Below are positions 35,121 to 44,587 of a stretch of DNA of 52,165 nucleotides, piece by piece. The first letter of the stretch is position 1, and each line of letters begins with the position of its first letter. Under the pieces are notes generated by a model. The model did no database searches, was not told where the DNA came from, and saw nothing but the letters and a program-made list of their open reading frames with translations. The position numbers and the translations under genes were made by a program. Origin of the DNA: an uncultured Porphyromonadaceae bacterium (GTDB lineage Bacteria; Bacteroidota; Bacteroidia; Bacteroidales; Muribaculaceae); the NCBI GenBank assembly GCA_900547825.1, contig URII01000012.1, positions 1 to 52,165 of the forward strand, in the 5' to 3' direction.

Positions 35121-36338
35121 TCAGTATTTCAGAAGTTCTTCAACCCTTTTGAGGTTGGCTTCGTCCTTCATTACATAGTAGATACCTTTGAGGTAACGCA
35201 AAGCGTCCATCTGTGAGTCGTCGAGGGCGTATGCCTTTTCAAGCCACTTGGCGGCTTCTATGCGGAGGGGATTGATTTTCTCTGATTCGAGTTTGTGGTA
35301 TTCGGCTTCTGACAGAGTGCCGGCACCTTCGGCCATAGCGTCGCTCTGCTCAATGAGCATGGCTGCGTAGCGCACCATTGCCTGAGCATGTTTTTCGTCA
35401 AGCTGGAATGCTTTCATGTAGTTTTCGGCAGCCTTGTCGAACTCTTTTTTATTCTCATAGAGAATACCTGAAACATAGTAGATCTGAGGATCGTTGGGGT
35501 TGGCCTTGAGGGCTTCGCCGAGCATTGACTGGGCCTCGTCGAACTCACCTTTCTGGATGTGGCTGTCGATAACGAGAAGGAGGAATTTGGGATCCTCGTT
35601 GCCGCAGCACTGGTATCCTTTGGCTGCATAGTCATAGAGTTTCTCGTTCTGACGGGCACGCGACGCGGTGTAGATACCCTGCTCGAAGATATTTTTCTTG
35701 GTGTAGCCGTTTGATATGGCTTCATCGTAAAGAGCGAAGGCGTCATCATAGTTGCCGAGTTCGCCGGCTGCACATCCGCGCAGGAACACTATATAATTTA
35801 CCGCGGAGTCGGGATCGGCTTTGACATGGCTCTTGAATTGTGCGTTCGATGGCATGTCGAGGTAGATTCCCCATGCGTCGTAGGCTCCTTTGTAGTCACC
35901 GGCCTGATAGAGCATGCGGCCTGCATTGTCGAATGCGCTGTAATGGTCGGTGATCATTTCTATTATTTTTTTGCTCTTCTTGGGGTCTACCTTGCCTTTT
36001 GCATTGGGAACGGAGTCAAGGGGCAGGGCTTTCATAAAATACTCGTAGCCCATAACTAAGGGAGCTGCGGTTTTTTTGTTGTCAACCTGTTCGCCCATCT
36101 GCATTTTGCGGAACATGGTGTCGTAGTTCTTGAAGCCGTTTTCACCGGCTACAAACCAAGTTTCCACATTTCCGGCACTTTCAGGATTGGTGAATGCCGG
36201 TTCAATGGTTTTCACCCATTCCACATAGTCGGTAGTTCCGGCTTTGAATTTTTTACCGGCGTCCTTCACGAGGCTCATTTGGGCCGACATCGACAGCCCT
36301 GAAAGAGCGATTAGACCTAAGATGCTGACTTTCTTCAT
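35121..36338 (-). CDS. Exported TPR protein downstream of gyrA
   Basis: 405 residues. The signal peptide is MKKVSILGLIALSGLSMSAQ. Tetratricopeptide helices fill the middle (GRMLYQAGDYKGAYDAWGIYL, GNYDDAFALYDEAISNGY, KKEFDKAAENYMKAFQLDEKH). TPRs bind partner proteins; the partner is unknown and should be periplasmic. The gene follows gyrA by 53 bp, an arrangement I know from other Bacteroidales, although gyrase itself is cytoplasmic. Confidence 0.88.
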   Translation of the reverse strand: MKKVSILGLIALSGLSMSAQMSLVKDAGKKFKAGTTDYVEWVKTIEPAFTNPESAGNVETWFVAGENGFKNYDTMFRKMQMGEQVDNKKTAAPLVMGYEYFMKALPLDSVPNAKGKVDPKKSKKIIEMITDHYSAFDNAGRMLYQAGDYKGAYDAWGIYLDMPSNAQFKSHVKADPDSAVNYIVFLRGCAAGELGNYDDAFALYDEAISNGYTKKNIFEQGIYTASRARQNEKLYDYAAKGYQCCGNEDPKFLLLVIDSHIQKGEFDEAQSMLGEALKANPNDPQIYYVSGILYENKKEFDKAAENYMKAFQLDEKHAQAMVRYAAMLIEQSDAMAEGAGTLSEAEYHKLESEKINPLRIEAAKWLEKAYALDDSQMDALRYLKGIYYVMKDEANLKRVEELLKY

Positions 36339-36391
36339 AATGTCGTTTACTTGAGGTGTTGGATTATGTTTTGGTTGTTGTTACTGTTGTT

Positions 36392-38947
36392 TCACTCCTG
36401 AGGCTGGGGCTCGTCGTCGGGACGCATCATTTCGTCAATGGCTTCCTCTATTATTTCGGCCTGGGCGTCCACTATTTCGTTGTCGATTTCCTCTTCGGGA
36501 TCCGAGGCAACGCAGCACACCGATGCTATAACGTCGTTGCGCTTCTCAAGGTTTATGATCCTCACGCCCTGTGTGGCACGGCCCTGTACCCTGATTGCAT
36601 CCATGGCAACACGCAGTGTAATGCCGCTCTTGTTTATTATCACGAGGTCATTATCGTCGCTCACGCTCTTGATGGCCACAAGGCGTCCTGTCTTTTCAGT
36701 TACGTTAAGGGTCTTCACTCCCTTGCCTCCACGGTTGGTGATGCGGTAGTCGTCAAGGGGAGTCCGTTTGCCGTAGCCGTTCTCTGACAGCACCATGACG
36801 GTGTGGGATGCGTCGGCGGGATTCATGCATATCATGCCTACCACCTCGTCGTCACCGTCATCAAGCGTTATGCCGCGCACGCCGGTGGACACACGGCCCA
36901 TAAGGCGCACTTTCTCCTCAGGGAAGCGGATGGCGCGTCCGTTGCGGTTGGCCATGAGTATCTCGCTGTGTCCGTCGGTGAGATCCACATCGATCACCCT
37001 GTCGCCCTCGCGGATTATAATGGCTTTCTTGCCCTTCACATTTACCTGTGCATACTCGCGCAGGCTTGTTTTCTTTATCACGCCGTTGCGGGTGGCGAAC
37101 ACGAGATTGTGGTTCTCGGTGAATTCCGGATCGTCGAGCTGGCGGCACGAAATAACGGCATTTACCGAATCGTCGGCCTCGATGTTAAGCAGGTTCTGTA
37201 TGGCACGTCCTTTTGAGTTTCTGGCACCTTCGGGTAGTTCATACACTTTCATCTTATAAACGAGGCCCTTGGCTGTGAAGAACAGCAGGTTGCAATGCAT
37301 CGACGCCGTGTAGATGTACTCTATGAAGTCCTCGTCGCGTGTGTCGCTGCCCTTGGCGCCGACACCTCCGCGGTTCTGTGTGCGGAATTCTGTGAGCGGA
37401 GTGCGTTTGATATATCCGAGGTGCGATATGGTGATTATCATGTCGTCATCGGCATAGAAATCCTCGGCATTGAACTCACCTGCGGTGTAATCTATATCCG
37501 TCTTGCGTTCGTCGCCGAACTTGTCGCGCACCTCCACAAGTTCGCTTTTTATAAGCTCGCGGCATTCGTGGTCATCGTTAAGAATCAGCTCCAGACGGGC
37601 TATCTGGCGTTCCAGCTCCTCGTAGTTCTGCTGTAGCTTGTCCTGCTCCAGGCCGGTGAGGCGGCGCAGCTGCATTTCAAGAATGGCATTGGCTTGCGCT
37701 TCCGACAGGGCGAAACGCTCCATCAGGCGTCCGCGGGCAGTGTCGGTGTTGGGCGATGTGCGTATTATCGATATCACCTCGTCAATGTTCTGCGAGGCTA
37801 TGATAAGCCCTTCAAGTATATGGGCCTTCTCCTGGGCTTTGGCAAGCTCGAAGCGTGTGCGCCTTATCACCACTTCATGGCGGTGGTCGATGAATGCCTG
37901 AAGCAGCTGCTTGAGGTTAAGCGTGCGTGGACGTCCGTTCACCAATGCCACATTGTTGACGCTGAACGAAGCCTGCATCTGTGTCATTTTGTAGAGCTTG
38001 TTGAGCACCACATTGGAATTGGCATCAGAGCGCAGTTTGATCATTATGCGCATACCCTCGGCATCGCTCTCGTCATTTATGTCGGCTATTCCGTCAAGCT
38101 TCTTTTCATTTACAAGTTCGGCGATATATGATATCAGCTCGGCTTTGTTGACGTTATAGGGTATTTCGGTAACTATGATGTTATCGTGGTTGGCTTCGGT
38201 CTCGATCTCGGCTTTTGCGCGGATCAATATGCGTCCGCGGCCGGTCTCGAAAGCTTCCTTCACTCCGGCATAGCCGTAGATGGTGCCTCCGGTGGGGAAA
38301 TCGGGAGCCTTGATGTAATGCATGAGGTCAGCCACCTCAAGTTCGGGATTGTCAATAAGGGCTATCGATGCATTGATGGCCTCGGTGAGATTGTGGGGAG
38401 GCATATTGGTGGCCATGCCCACTGCAATGCCCGATGCGCCGTTGACAAGCAGGTTGGGGAAGCGGGTGGGGAGCACTACCGGCTCGCGGCGTGTATTGTC
38501 ATAGTTGGGCTGGAAGTCCACTGTGTCGCTCTCTATGTCGGCGAGCATGGCTTCCCCTATTTTCTGGAGCCTTACCTCGGTGTAACGCATGGCAGCAGGG
38601 CCGTCGCCGTCGATTGATCCGAAGTTTCCGTGGCCGTCCACAAGAGTGTAGCGCAATGCCCAGGGCTGCGCCATTCTCACTACGGTGCCATAGATCGACG
38701 AGTCGCCGTGGGGGTGGTAGTTACCCATTACCTCACCTACGCATTTGGCTGATTTTTTGTATGGTTTGTCGGAATTGTTGCCCATTTCGTCCATGCCGAA
38801 CAGCACTCTGCGGTGTACAGGCTTCATGCCGTCGCGCACATCCGGAAGGGCGCGTGAAACGATCACCGACATCGAATAGTCGATGTAGGCCGATTTCATC
38901 TCGTTCTCGATATTGATCTTTATTATTCGATCCTCTTCTTGATTCAT
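36392..38947 (-). CDS. gyrA: DNA gyrase subunit A
   Basis: 851 residues. The breakage-reunion domain has the catalytic Tyr122 in AAMRYTEVRLQ. The quinolone-determining region HPHGDSSIYGTVVRMAQPW carries Ser83 and Gly87 in E. coli numbering (E. coli has Asp87). The C-terminal beta-pinwheel blades (RNGVIKKTSLREY, ENGYGKRTPLDDYR) include the GyrA-box-like RTQNRGGVGAKGSDTRDED. The tail is acidic (MMRPDDEPQPQE). It introduces negative supercoils with GyrB. A minus-strand -7 box TACCTTTG is at 39012-39019. Confidence 0.97.
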   Translation of the reverse strand: MNQEEDRIIKINIENEMKSAYIDYSMSVIVSRALPDVRDGMKPVHRRVLFGMDEMGNNSDKPYKKSAKCVGEVMGNYHPHGDSSIYGTVVRMAQPWALRYTLVDGHGNFGSIDGDGPAAMRYTEVRLQKIGEAMLADIESDTVDFQPNYDNTRREPVVLPTRFPNLLVNGASGIAVGMATNMPPHNLTEAINASIALIDNPELEVADLMHYIKAPDFPTGGTIYGYAGVKEAFETGRGRILIRAKAEIETEANHDNIIVTEIPYNVNKAELISYIAELVNEKKLDGIADINDESDAEGMRIMIKLRSDANSNVVLNKLYKMTQMQASFSVNNVALVNGRPRTLNLKQLLQAFIDHRHEVVIRRTRFELAKAQEKAHILEGLIIASQNIDEVISIIRTSPNTDTARGRLMERFALSEAQANAILEMQLRRLTGLEQDKLQQNYEELERQIARLELILNDDHECRELIKSELVEVRDKFGDERKTDIDYTAGEFNAEDFYADDDMIITISHLGYIKRTPLTEFRTQNRGGVGAKGSDTRDEDFIEYIYTASMHCNLLFFTAKGLVYKMKVYELPEGARNSKGRAIQNLLNIEADDSVNAVISCRQLDDPEFTENHNLVFATRNGVIKKTSLREYAQVNVKGKKAIIIREGDRVIDVDLTDGHSEILMANRNGRAIRFPEEKVRLMGRVSTGVRGITLDDGDDEVVGMICMNPADASHTVMVLSENGYGKRTPLDDYRITNRGGKGVKTLNVTEKTGRLVAIKSVSDDNDLVIINKSGITLRVAMDAIRVQGRATQGVRIINLEKRNDVIASVCCVASDPEEEIDNEIVDAQAEIIEEAIDEMMRPDDEPQPQE

Positions 38948-39011
38948 TGCTTGTCAGTTAGCTGATTGGTGTAGGGGCGCCGGTTCCGTCCGGCACATGC
39001 AAAATATCAAG

Positions 39012-39019
39012 CAAAGGTA
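39012..39019 (-). promoter_or_regulatory. -7 box (TACCTTTG) for gyrA
   Basis: It matches TAnnTTTG on the minus strand 65 bp before the gyrA ATG, in the divergent 270-bp region shared with the aminopeptidase gene. Confidence 0.5.
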
Positions 39020-39123
39020 GTGATTTTTCTTTAAACGGGATGAATAAAAAATCGCGCTCAATGTTTTTTAAGAAAAAATCTTAAAACATTTCCGCTTATG
39101 ACGTGTAATCCGTTTTTTGTCAT

Positions 39124-39131
39124 TATATTTG
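39124..39131 (+). promoter_or_regulatory. -7 box (TATATTTG) for the C1 aminopeptidase gene
   Basis: It matches TAnnTTTG about 86 bp before the ATG at 39218. The rest of 38948-39217 shows no gene. Confidence 0.5.
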
Positions 39132-39217
39132 CTTTTGCGCTCGACTTATATTGTTGAGATCTAATATAAATAACAACACAGTTACAATCAGTCAACCTTA
39201 AACAAATCACAGAGGAA

Positions 39218-40423
39218 ATGAAACGTACTTTTGCGGTCGTGCTGCTTGCTGCGGCCACTGTTTCGGCTATGGCCGACGATGATAAAGTTGTGGTGCCGGA
39301 TTCCACAGGCTTTAAGTTCACCGATGTAAAGCTGGTGCCCACAACTTCAGTCAAGGATCAGAACAAGAGCGGCACATGCTGGTGCTTTGCCGGAACATCA
39401 TTCTTTGAGGACGAGATCCTCCGCAAAACCGGCAAGGAGTTGGACCTCAGCGAAATGTTTACCGTGCGCCACTGCTATGTCGACAAAGCCGACAAGTATG
39501 TACGCATGAACGGTACTATAAATATGGCTGCCGGCGGCAGTGTCATGGACGTGCCCTATGTATGGGAGCGTTACGGTGTCGTTCCCGAAGAGGTATACTC
39601 GGGCCTCGGATATGGTGAGGACAAGCATGTGCATGCCGAACTTGACGCGGGCCTGCGCGGATTTCTTTCGGCCGTCAAATCCAATCCCGCCAAGCGTCTT
39701 TCAACTTCATGGCGTGGCGCTGTGGAAGGTATAGTTGACTCCTATCTCGGCGAACTGCCCGAAACATTCACTTTCGATGGCAAGACCTACACACCCCAGT
39801 CGTTTGCTAAGTCGCTTGGTCTGAATATGGACGACTATATGGCCTTCACCTCATTTACCCATCATCCTTTCTATAAGCCTTTTGCGGTGGAAGTAGCCGA
39901 TAACTGGCTGTGGGCTGAATATATGAATGTGCCTATGGAGGAAATGAAAGCTATTGTCGACAATGCCATTGACAAAGGTTATTCAGTGGTATGGGCTGCC
40001 GATGTGAGTGAAGGCGGCTTCAAATGGCGCAAAGGTTATGCCGTTCTGCCCAAGGCCACCGACACCTCCTCTATGGAAGGCACCGAGCTTTCGCGCTGGG
40101 TGCAGCTGTCCGACAAGGACCGCGAGGAGTCTCGTTTCGACATAAAGGGTCCGGTTGAGGAAGAAAAAGTCACCCAGGAGTCGCGTCAGGCAATGTTCGA
40201 CCGTCAGGAAACCACCGATGACCATGGAATGGTGATAGTGGGTAAAGCCGTAGATCAGGAAGGCAATAAATATTATAAGGTGAAAAACTCCTGGGACACC
40301 AATCAGCTTTATGGCGGTTACTTCTATGTCTCGGAACCTTATTTCCTGGCAAAGACCATCGACATATTTGTCAACAAAGAGGCCGTACCCTCCGATATCG
40401 CCAAGAAAATAAACGGCAAATAA
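39218..40423 (+). CDS. Exported C1-family (bleomycin hydrolase-like) aminopeptidase
   Basis: 401 residues. The signal peptide is MKRTFAVVLLAAATVSAMA. The papain-type active site is visible: Gln48 region and Cys54 in VKDQNKSGTCWCFAGTSF, the histidine in TTDDHGMVIVGKAV, and the asparagine in YYKVKNSWDTN. This architecture is that of the PepC/bleomycin hydrolase family, which in its characterised cytoplasmic members is a hexameric aminopeptidase. The signal peptide places this one in the periplasm or outside. A hairpin follows at 40447-40480. Confidence 0.92.
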   Translation: MKRTFAVVLLAAATVSAMADDDKVVVPDSTGFKFTDVKLVPTTSVKDQNKSGTCWCFAGTSFFEDEILRKTGKELDLSEMFTVRHCYVDKADKYVRMNGTINMAAGGSVMDVPYVWERYGVVPEEVYSGLGYGEDKHVHAELDAGLRGFLSAVKSNPAKRLSTSWRGAVEGIVDSYLGELPETFTFDGKTYTPQSFAKSLGLNMDDYMAFTSFTHHPFYKPFAVEVADNWLWAEYMNVPMEEMKAIVDNAIDKGYSVVWAADVSEGGFKWRKGYAVLPKATDTSSMEGTELSRWVQLSDKDREESRFDIKGPVEEEKVTQESRQAMFDRQETTDDHGMVIVGKAVDQEGNKYYKVKNSWDTNQLYGGYFYVSEPYFLAKTIDIFVNKEAVPSDIAKKINGK

Positions 40424-40446
40424 CCAACAGCCCCCGTAAGTCTATA

Positions 40447-40480
40447 AATCCGGATGTGCCGATTTCGGCGCATCCGGATT
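40447..40480 (+). terminator. Hairpin after the C1 aminopeptidase gene
   Basis: A 15-bp stem with one G-U pair (40447-40461 and 40466-40480) and a 4-base loop starts 24 bp past the stop. A T run is not directly adjacent. Confidence 0.55.
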
Positions 40481-40506
40481 ACTTAATAAAATTTATATTT
40501 AGTGTT

Positions 40507-41310
40507 ATGGCAAAAATCACTATACAAAATACCGATGTCAATGTTCTCAAAATAGATGGTGAGGACTTTATCTGCCTTACGGATATGTTGCGCGCAAAAG
40601 ATGGGGATTTTTTCATAACCGATTGGTTGCGCAACCGCAATACGCTTGAATATCTCGGCATTTGGGAGAAGGTGTATAATCCCCATTTTAATTATGGCGA
40701 ATTCGCCATAATTAGGAGCCAGTCCGGATTAAATAGCTTTAAGATAAGCGTTAAGGAGTTTGTTGCGAGAACAAATGCAATAAGCATTCAGGCAAAAGCA
40801 GGGCGATACGGAGGTACATACGCGCATAAGGATATCGCCTTTGAATTTGCTATGTGGATAAGCCCGGAGTTTAAGATCTACATAGTAAAGGAATTTCAGC
40901 GACTCAAAGAAGAAGAGCAGAAACAGCTTGGCTGGTCTGCAAAACGCGAACTCTCCAAAATAAACTATCGGATTCACACCGATGCCATCAAACACAATCT
41001 CATTCCGGCGCAGATAACAAAAGCTCAGGCAAGCGTTATCTATGCGAGTGAGGCAGATGTGCTGAATGTAGCGATGTTTGGAATGACAGCCAAGCAGTGG
41101 CGCGATGCACATCCTAATCTCAAAGGCAACATACGTGATTATGCTTCCATCAACGAACTGATATGCTTGTCGAATATGGAAAATCTCAACGCGGTCTTCA
41201 TTGAACAGGGCATGACACAGCCGGAGCGGCTCATAAAACTCAATCAGATAGCCATACATCAAATGAGTGTTTTGGAAAATGGTGATAACGGCCGAAAGTT
41301 GTTGAAATAG
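40507..41310 (+). CDS. KilA-N domain protein
   Basis: 267 residues from ATG 40507; the frame upstream of it runs through the hairpin and is not coding. The N-terminal half (NVLKIDGEDFICLTDMLRAK ... ITDWLRNRNTLEYLGIWEKV ... YAHKDIAFEFAMWISPEFKIYIVKEFQRLKEEE) is a KilA-N DNA-binding domain. The C-terminal half (ITKAQASVIYASEADVLNVAMFGMTAKQWRDAHPNLKGNIRDYA) is the domain that follows it in Bacteroidota homologues. KilA-N proteins come from phages and large DNA viruses. The base composition is more AT-rich than its neighbours, which fits horizontal gain. No other phage gene is near. Confidence 0.9.
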   Translation: MAKITIQNTDVNVLKIDGEDFICLTDMLRAKDGDFFITDWLRNRNTLEYLGIWEKVYNPHFNYGEFAIIRSQSGLNSFKISVKEFVARTNAISIQAKAGRYGGTYAHKDIAFEFAMWISPEFKIYIVKEFQRLKEEEQKQLGWSAKRELSKINYRIHTDAIKHNLIPAQITKAQASVIYASEADVLNVAMFGMTAKQWRDAHPNLKGNIRDYASINELICLSNMENLNAVFIEQGMTQPERLIKLNQIAIHQMSVLENGDNGRKLLK

Positions 41311-41357
41311 CAGGGTGTTGTGAGTAAAAGAACTGTGTGTAAGAAAATCCCTGTCAG

Positions 41358-41388
41358 TTGCATATCAGGAAAACTATCATTAACTTTG
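41358..41388 (+). promoter_or_regulatory. Promoter of pyrE
   Basis: A TTG at 41358-41360 and TAACTTTG at 41381-41388 are separated by 20 bp, a good Bacteroidota promoter. The leader to the ATG at 41449 is about 55 bases. Confidence 0.65.
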
Positions 41389-41448
41389 CAGAAAATTTAA
41401 ACAGCTTATTCTTCAGGGTTTATTCTAATTATCTCAACCACAACAGCC

Positions 41449-42087
41449 ATGCAGACAATAGATCATTTGCTTGCCGAGAAATTGCTTCATATCTCAGCCA
41501 TAAAGCTTCAGCCGGAGCTTCCTTTCACATGGGCCTCGGGATGGCGTTCGCCTATTTATACTGACAACCGTAAGACCCTCTCATATCCGGAGATACGTAC
41601 TTTTATCAAAGTGGAACTTTCCCGGCTTATTATGGAGAACTTCCCGCAGGCTGATGCCATAGCAGGAGTGGCCACAGGTGCCATAGCCCAGGGCGCATTG
41701 GTGTCGGATCTTATTGGACTCCCTTATGTTTATGTGCGGTCAACCCCCAAGAACCACGGCCTTGAAAATCTTATAGAAGGCAATCTCAAGCCGGGCCAGA
41801 AAGTAGTGGTTATAGAGGATCTTATCTCTACAGGTGGTAGCTCGCTTAAAGCCGTGGAGGCCATAAGGGCCGCCGGATGTGAGGTAGTGGGCATGGTAGC
41901 CATATTCACCTATGGATTCCCTGTTGCGGAAGAGGCTTTCGCCAAGGCAGGGGTGAAACTCCTCACTCTGAGCAACTATGACTCAATGCTTCAGGTGGCA
42001 TTGGAGACTAACTACATACGGCATGAGGATGTGGAGAAACTGCGCCGTTGGCGTAGCAATCCGGCCGAATGGACTCCTGATTGCTGA
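41449..42087 (+). CDS. pyrE: Orotate phosphoribosyltransferase
   Basis: 212 residues. The PRPP-binding motif VVVIEDLISTGGSSLKAVEAIR and the loop VRSTPKNHGLENLIEGNLKPG are typical; TWASGWRSPIYTDNRK is the orotate-binding start. It makes orotidine 5'-phosphate in pyrimidine synthesis. An SRPBCC-type gene follows after 34 bp, the usual Bacteroidales neighbour. Confidence 0.97.
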   Translation: MQTIDHLLAEKLLHISAIKLQPELPFTWASGWRSPIYTDNRKTLSYPEIRTFIKVELSRLIMENFPQADAIAGVATGAIAQGALVSDLIGLPYVYVRSTPKNHGLENLIEGNLKPGQKVVVIEDLISTGGSSLKAVEAIRAAGCEVVGMVAIFTYGFPVAEEAFAKAGVKLLTLSNYDSMLQVALETNYIRHEDVEKLRRWRSNPAEWTPDC

Positions 42088-42121
42088 AATTCCATTAAAT
42101 CATCTACCAAGAATATCTTAA

Positions 42122-42553
42122 ATGGCAACATATTCCAGTAAGCCTGTCACGGTTGAGGATTCCGCCGGGAATCTGTTTGGCCGGATATCCGATCTGTCGG
42201 CATTTCAGAAGCGTATGGACAGCCTTCCCGCCGAGATACGCGCCAAAGCCGGTGATGTGAAATTTACAGAGGATTCCATATTTATCAATGGTGGCCCTGT
42301 GGGAGAGATGCGCCTTGATGTGACCCGGCGTGACGCCCCTGTGCTTATGAAGCTTGAGGGAGCCAACACACCTGTGCCCATGTCGCTTTCAATCCAGCTG
42401 GAGCCGGTTGACGACAGTCACACACAGGTAAAGGCTGTTATGGAAGTGGATATACCCCCCATGCTGAAACCGCTTGTAGGCGGAAAAATGCAGGAGGCGG
42501 CTGACCGGTTCGGGCAGCTGCTTGGCGATCTTTTCAACTCCACAGCAATCTGA
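42122..42553 (+). CDS. SRPBCC-like (START/polyketide cyclase fold) protein
   Basis: 143 residues, no signal peptide. The pattern of a long first helix (LFGRISDLSAFQKRMDSLP), a sheet (VGEMRLDVTRRDAPVLMKLEG, HTQVKAVMEVDIPPML) and a long C-terminal helix (GKMQEAADRFGQLLGDLFNS) is that of helix-grip SRPBCC proteins. They bind hydrophobic ligands. The position after pyrE is conserved in the group; the ligand is unknown. Confidence 0.75.
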   Translation: MATYSSKPVTVEDSAGNLFGRISDLSAFQKRMDSLPAEIRAKAGDVKFTEDSIFINGGPVGEMRLDVTRRDAPVLMKLEGANTPVPMSLSIQLEPVDDSHTQVKAVMEVDIPPMLKPLVGGKMQEAADRFGQLLGDLFNSTAI

Positions 42554-42560
42554 ACGCCAT

Positions 42561-43073
42561 ATGGCCACACTCTCTCTTCTTAAAAAACTTATACCTGTTG
42601 CCGCGGCTGTATTCATGGCTCTGTGCGGTTTCGGCTGCAAGGGGCTGCATGACGACAATGTGCCTGCCTATCCGGTATATATCGCGTTTCCCACATCGGC
42701 CGACTGGGATCTCTACGGCGTAAAGGCCGCTCTTGACACCAGAATATTCATCAAGGCCGAACGTGTACCTTCCAATTATCCCTGGACAGCCCTTACCGAG
42801 ACCGGTTGCGGAGGTGTTCTTCTGGCATGTGATATTCTTGGCGATCCGGTGGCCTATGACCTCGCATGTCCCGTGGAGGCTTCACCCAAGGTTCGGTTGA
42901 GTGTTGACCGCACGGAGCTTGTGGCACGGTGTGCCAAGTGCGGAAGCACCTACGATATATTCCAGAACTATGGTTATCCGTTGTCGGGTCCGGCCGTCAA
43001 GGACCGGCTTGCCTTGCAGCGTTACCGTGTGCAGCGCGGTTCGGTGGGCAGTTACATGACTGTGACCCGCTGA
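42561..43073 (+). CDS. Rieske-fold-like lipoprotein with altered metal ligands
   Basis: 170 residues from ATG 42561 (MATLSLLKKLIPVAAAVF); the frame extends back into the SRPBCC gene. A hydrophobic start with Cys22 and Cys26 suggests a lipoprotein. The block from 95 on, AYDLACPVEAS ... LVARCAKCGSTYDIFQNYG then PLSGPAVKDRLALQRYRV, follows the layout of Rieske domains. However, the CxH and CxxH ligands are replaced by Cys103 without His and by Cys124-x-x-Cys127. It may bind a different metal centre or none. It lies 7 bp after the SRPBCC gene. Confidence 0.7.
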   Translation: MATLSLLKKLIPVAAAVFMALCGFGCKGLHDDNVPAYPVYIAFPTSADWDLYGVKAALDTRIFIKAERVPSNYPWTALTETGCGGVLLACDILGDPVAYDLACPVEASPKVRLSVDRTELVARCAKCGSTYDIFQNYGYPLSGPAVKDRLALQRYRVQRGSVGSYMTVTR

Positions 43074-43121
43074 CAATCATTGAGAACCTAATTACAATTT
43101 AACTTCTTAACCGATATATTT

Positions 43122-44549
43122 ATGAACATCAGGAAAAACCTCATTCTCGCTTCTCTTGCCATGGCCGCATCAATTCCTATGACGGCCCGAACCCATGACA
43201 CGACAGTGCCTGCTGATGAAGTGATACTTCATGCGTGGTCATGGTCGTTCGACAATATTGCCAAGAATATGAAGGATATTGCCGAAGCCGGTTATAAATA
43301 TGTGCAGACTTCACCCGCCAACGATTGTTATGTAGGCGATGGGGGAGGCATGGCCCTTTTCAGTGAACCCGGCGATTCCGTTATGGGCAAATGGTATTAT
43401 CACTATCAGCCCATCGACTGGAAAGTAGGCAACTATCAGCTTGGATCGCGCGATCAGTTCAAGGCCATGTGTGACAGCGCTATGAAATACGGTGTCAAAG
43501 TGCTCGTCGACGTCCTCCCCAATCATACGGCTATAGACCGCAGTGCAGTGAAACCTTCGTTGTTGAATGCCGTAGGCGGCATGGATAACCTGTTGCATGC
43601 CAATGGCCTTACTCCCATTACCGATTACAACGACCGCATGCAGTGCACCACCGGCGAAATGGGCGGTCTTCCCGATGTGAACACCGAGAATCCCGATTTC
43701 CAGTATTATTACATGCAGTATGTCAACGATCTTATAAATCTCGGTGCACGCGGTTTCCGTTATGACACAGCCAAGCATATCGGACTTCCTTCCGATCCTC
43801 TTGATCCCAAGGCCGTGCGTAATAACTTCTGGGATGTGGCCACCGGCCGTGAAGCAGCCAAAGGCTTGTCCCTGCTCATGCCTGACTCGCTGTTTATCTA
43901 TGGCGAGGTGCTTCAGGACAAGAATGTGCCTGAAAAGGGATATGCCGAATATATGTCGATGACCGCCAGCAGCTACGGCCACAAGCTCCGTGATGTGCTT
44001 GCCAAAGCCGATGCAAATTCCGCCGATCTTTCCGCCTGGGACCATACCTGCGCTCCGTCGCATCTCGTTACCTGGGTTGAGAGTCACGACACATATTGCA
44101 ACGCACATGAAAGCGCAGGGCTTACCGACGACCAGATACGCATGGGTTGGGTGTTCCTGACCTCGCGCAACGGTGGCATGCCGTTGTTCTACAGCCGTCC
44201 TGCCGGCAGCGGCCCGGGCAATGTGTGGGGCAATAACCGCATCGGTGAGCCGGGCAACGATTCGTTCCGCCATCCCGAGGTAGTGGCAGTGAACAAATTC
44301 CGTGCTGCAATGGCCGGCCTTGATGAAAAGATCTTCACGTCAGCTGACGGCAAGGTGATTGAAGTGGCACGCGGTGATAAAGGTGCCTCACTCGTAAACC
44401 TTTCCGACAAGGCTGTGAAACTCAAAATAGCCACCACGCTCCCTGACGGTGAATACACCGATGCGCTTTACGGCACACGCTTTAAAGTGAAAAAAGGCGA
44501 GATGACCGCTAAAATAGCACCTCTTACATCCTATATCCTCTATCGCTGA
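43122..44549 (+). CDS. Secreted alpha-amylase (GH13)
   Basis: 475 residues. A signal peptide precedes residue 23. The GH13 motifs are clear: VLVDVLPNHTA (region I), GFRYDTAKHI with nucleophile Asp215 (II), YGEVLQ with acid/base Glu262 (III), and VESHDTY with Asp323 (IV). It cleaves alpha-1,4 glucans such as starch. There is no carbohydrate-binding module, and no SusC/D pair is nearby, so it is not in a standard starch-use locus. It follows the Rieske-like gene by 48 bp. A good terminator follows. Confidence 0.93.
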   Translation: MNIRKNLILASLAMAASIPMTARTHDTTVPADEVILHAWSWSFDNIAKNMKDIAEAGYKYVQTSPANDCYVGDGGGMALFSEPGDSVMGKWYYHYQPIDWKVGNYQLGSRDQFKAMCDSAMKYGVKVLVDVLPNHTAIDRSAVKPSLLNAVGGMDNLLHANGLTPITDYNDRMQCTTGEMGGLPDVNTENPDFQYYYMQYVNDLINLGARGFRYDTAKHIGLPSDPLDPKAVRNNFWDVATGREAAKGLSLLMPDSLFIYGEVLQDKNVPEKGYAEYMSMTASSYGHKLRDVLAKADANSADLSAWDHTCAPSHLVTWVESHDTYCNAHESAGLTDDQIRMGWVFLTSRNGGMPLFYSRPAGSGPGNVWGNNRIGEPGNDSFRHPEVVAVNKFRAAMAGLDEKIFTSADGKVIEVARGDKGASLVNLSDKAVKLKIATTLPDGEYTDALYGTRFKVKKGEMTAKIAPLTSYILYR

Positions 44550-44587
44550 TAACAAGGATTTTTCTGTAAGAGGATCCGGTTCATACT

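Noticed and set aside
36392..38947. Gly at GyrA position 87, where E. coli has a resistance-linked Asp
   Set aside because: Ser83 is kept and residues other than Asp at 87 are, as far as I recall, natural in this phylum, so resistance cannot be claimed.
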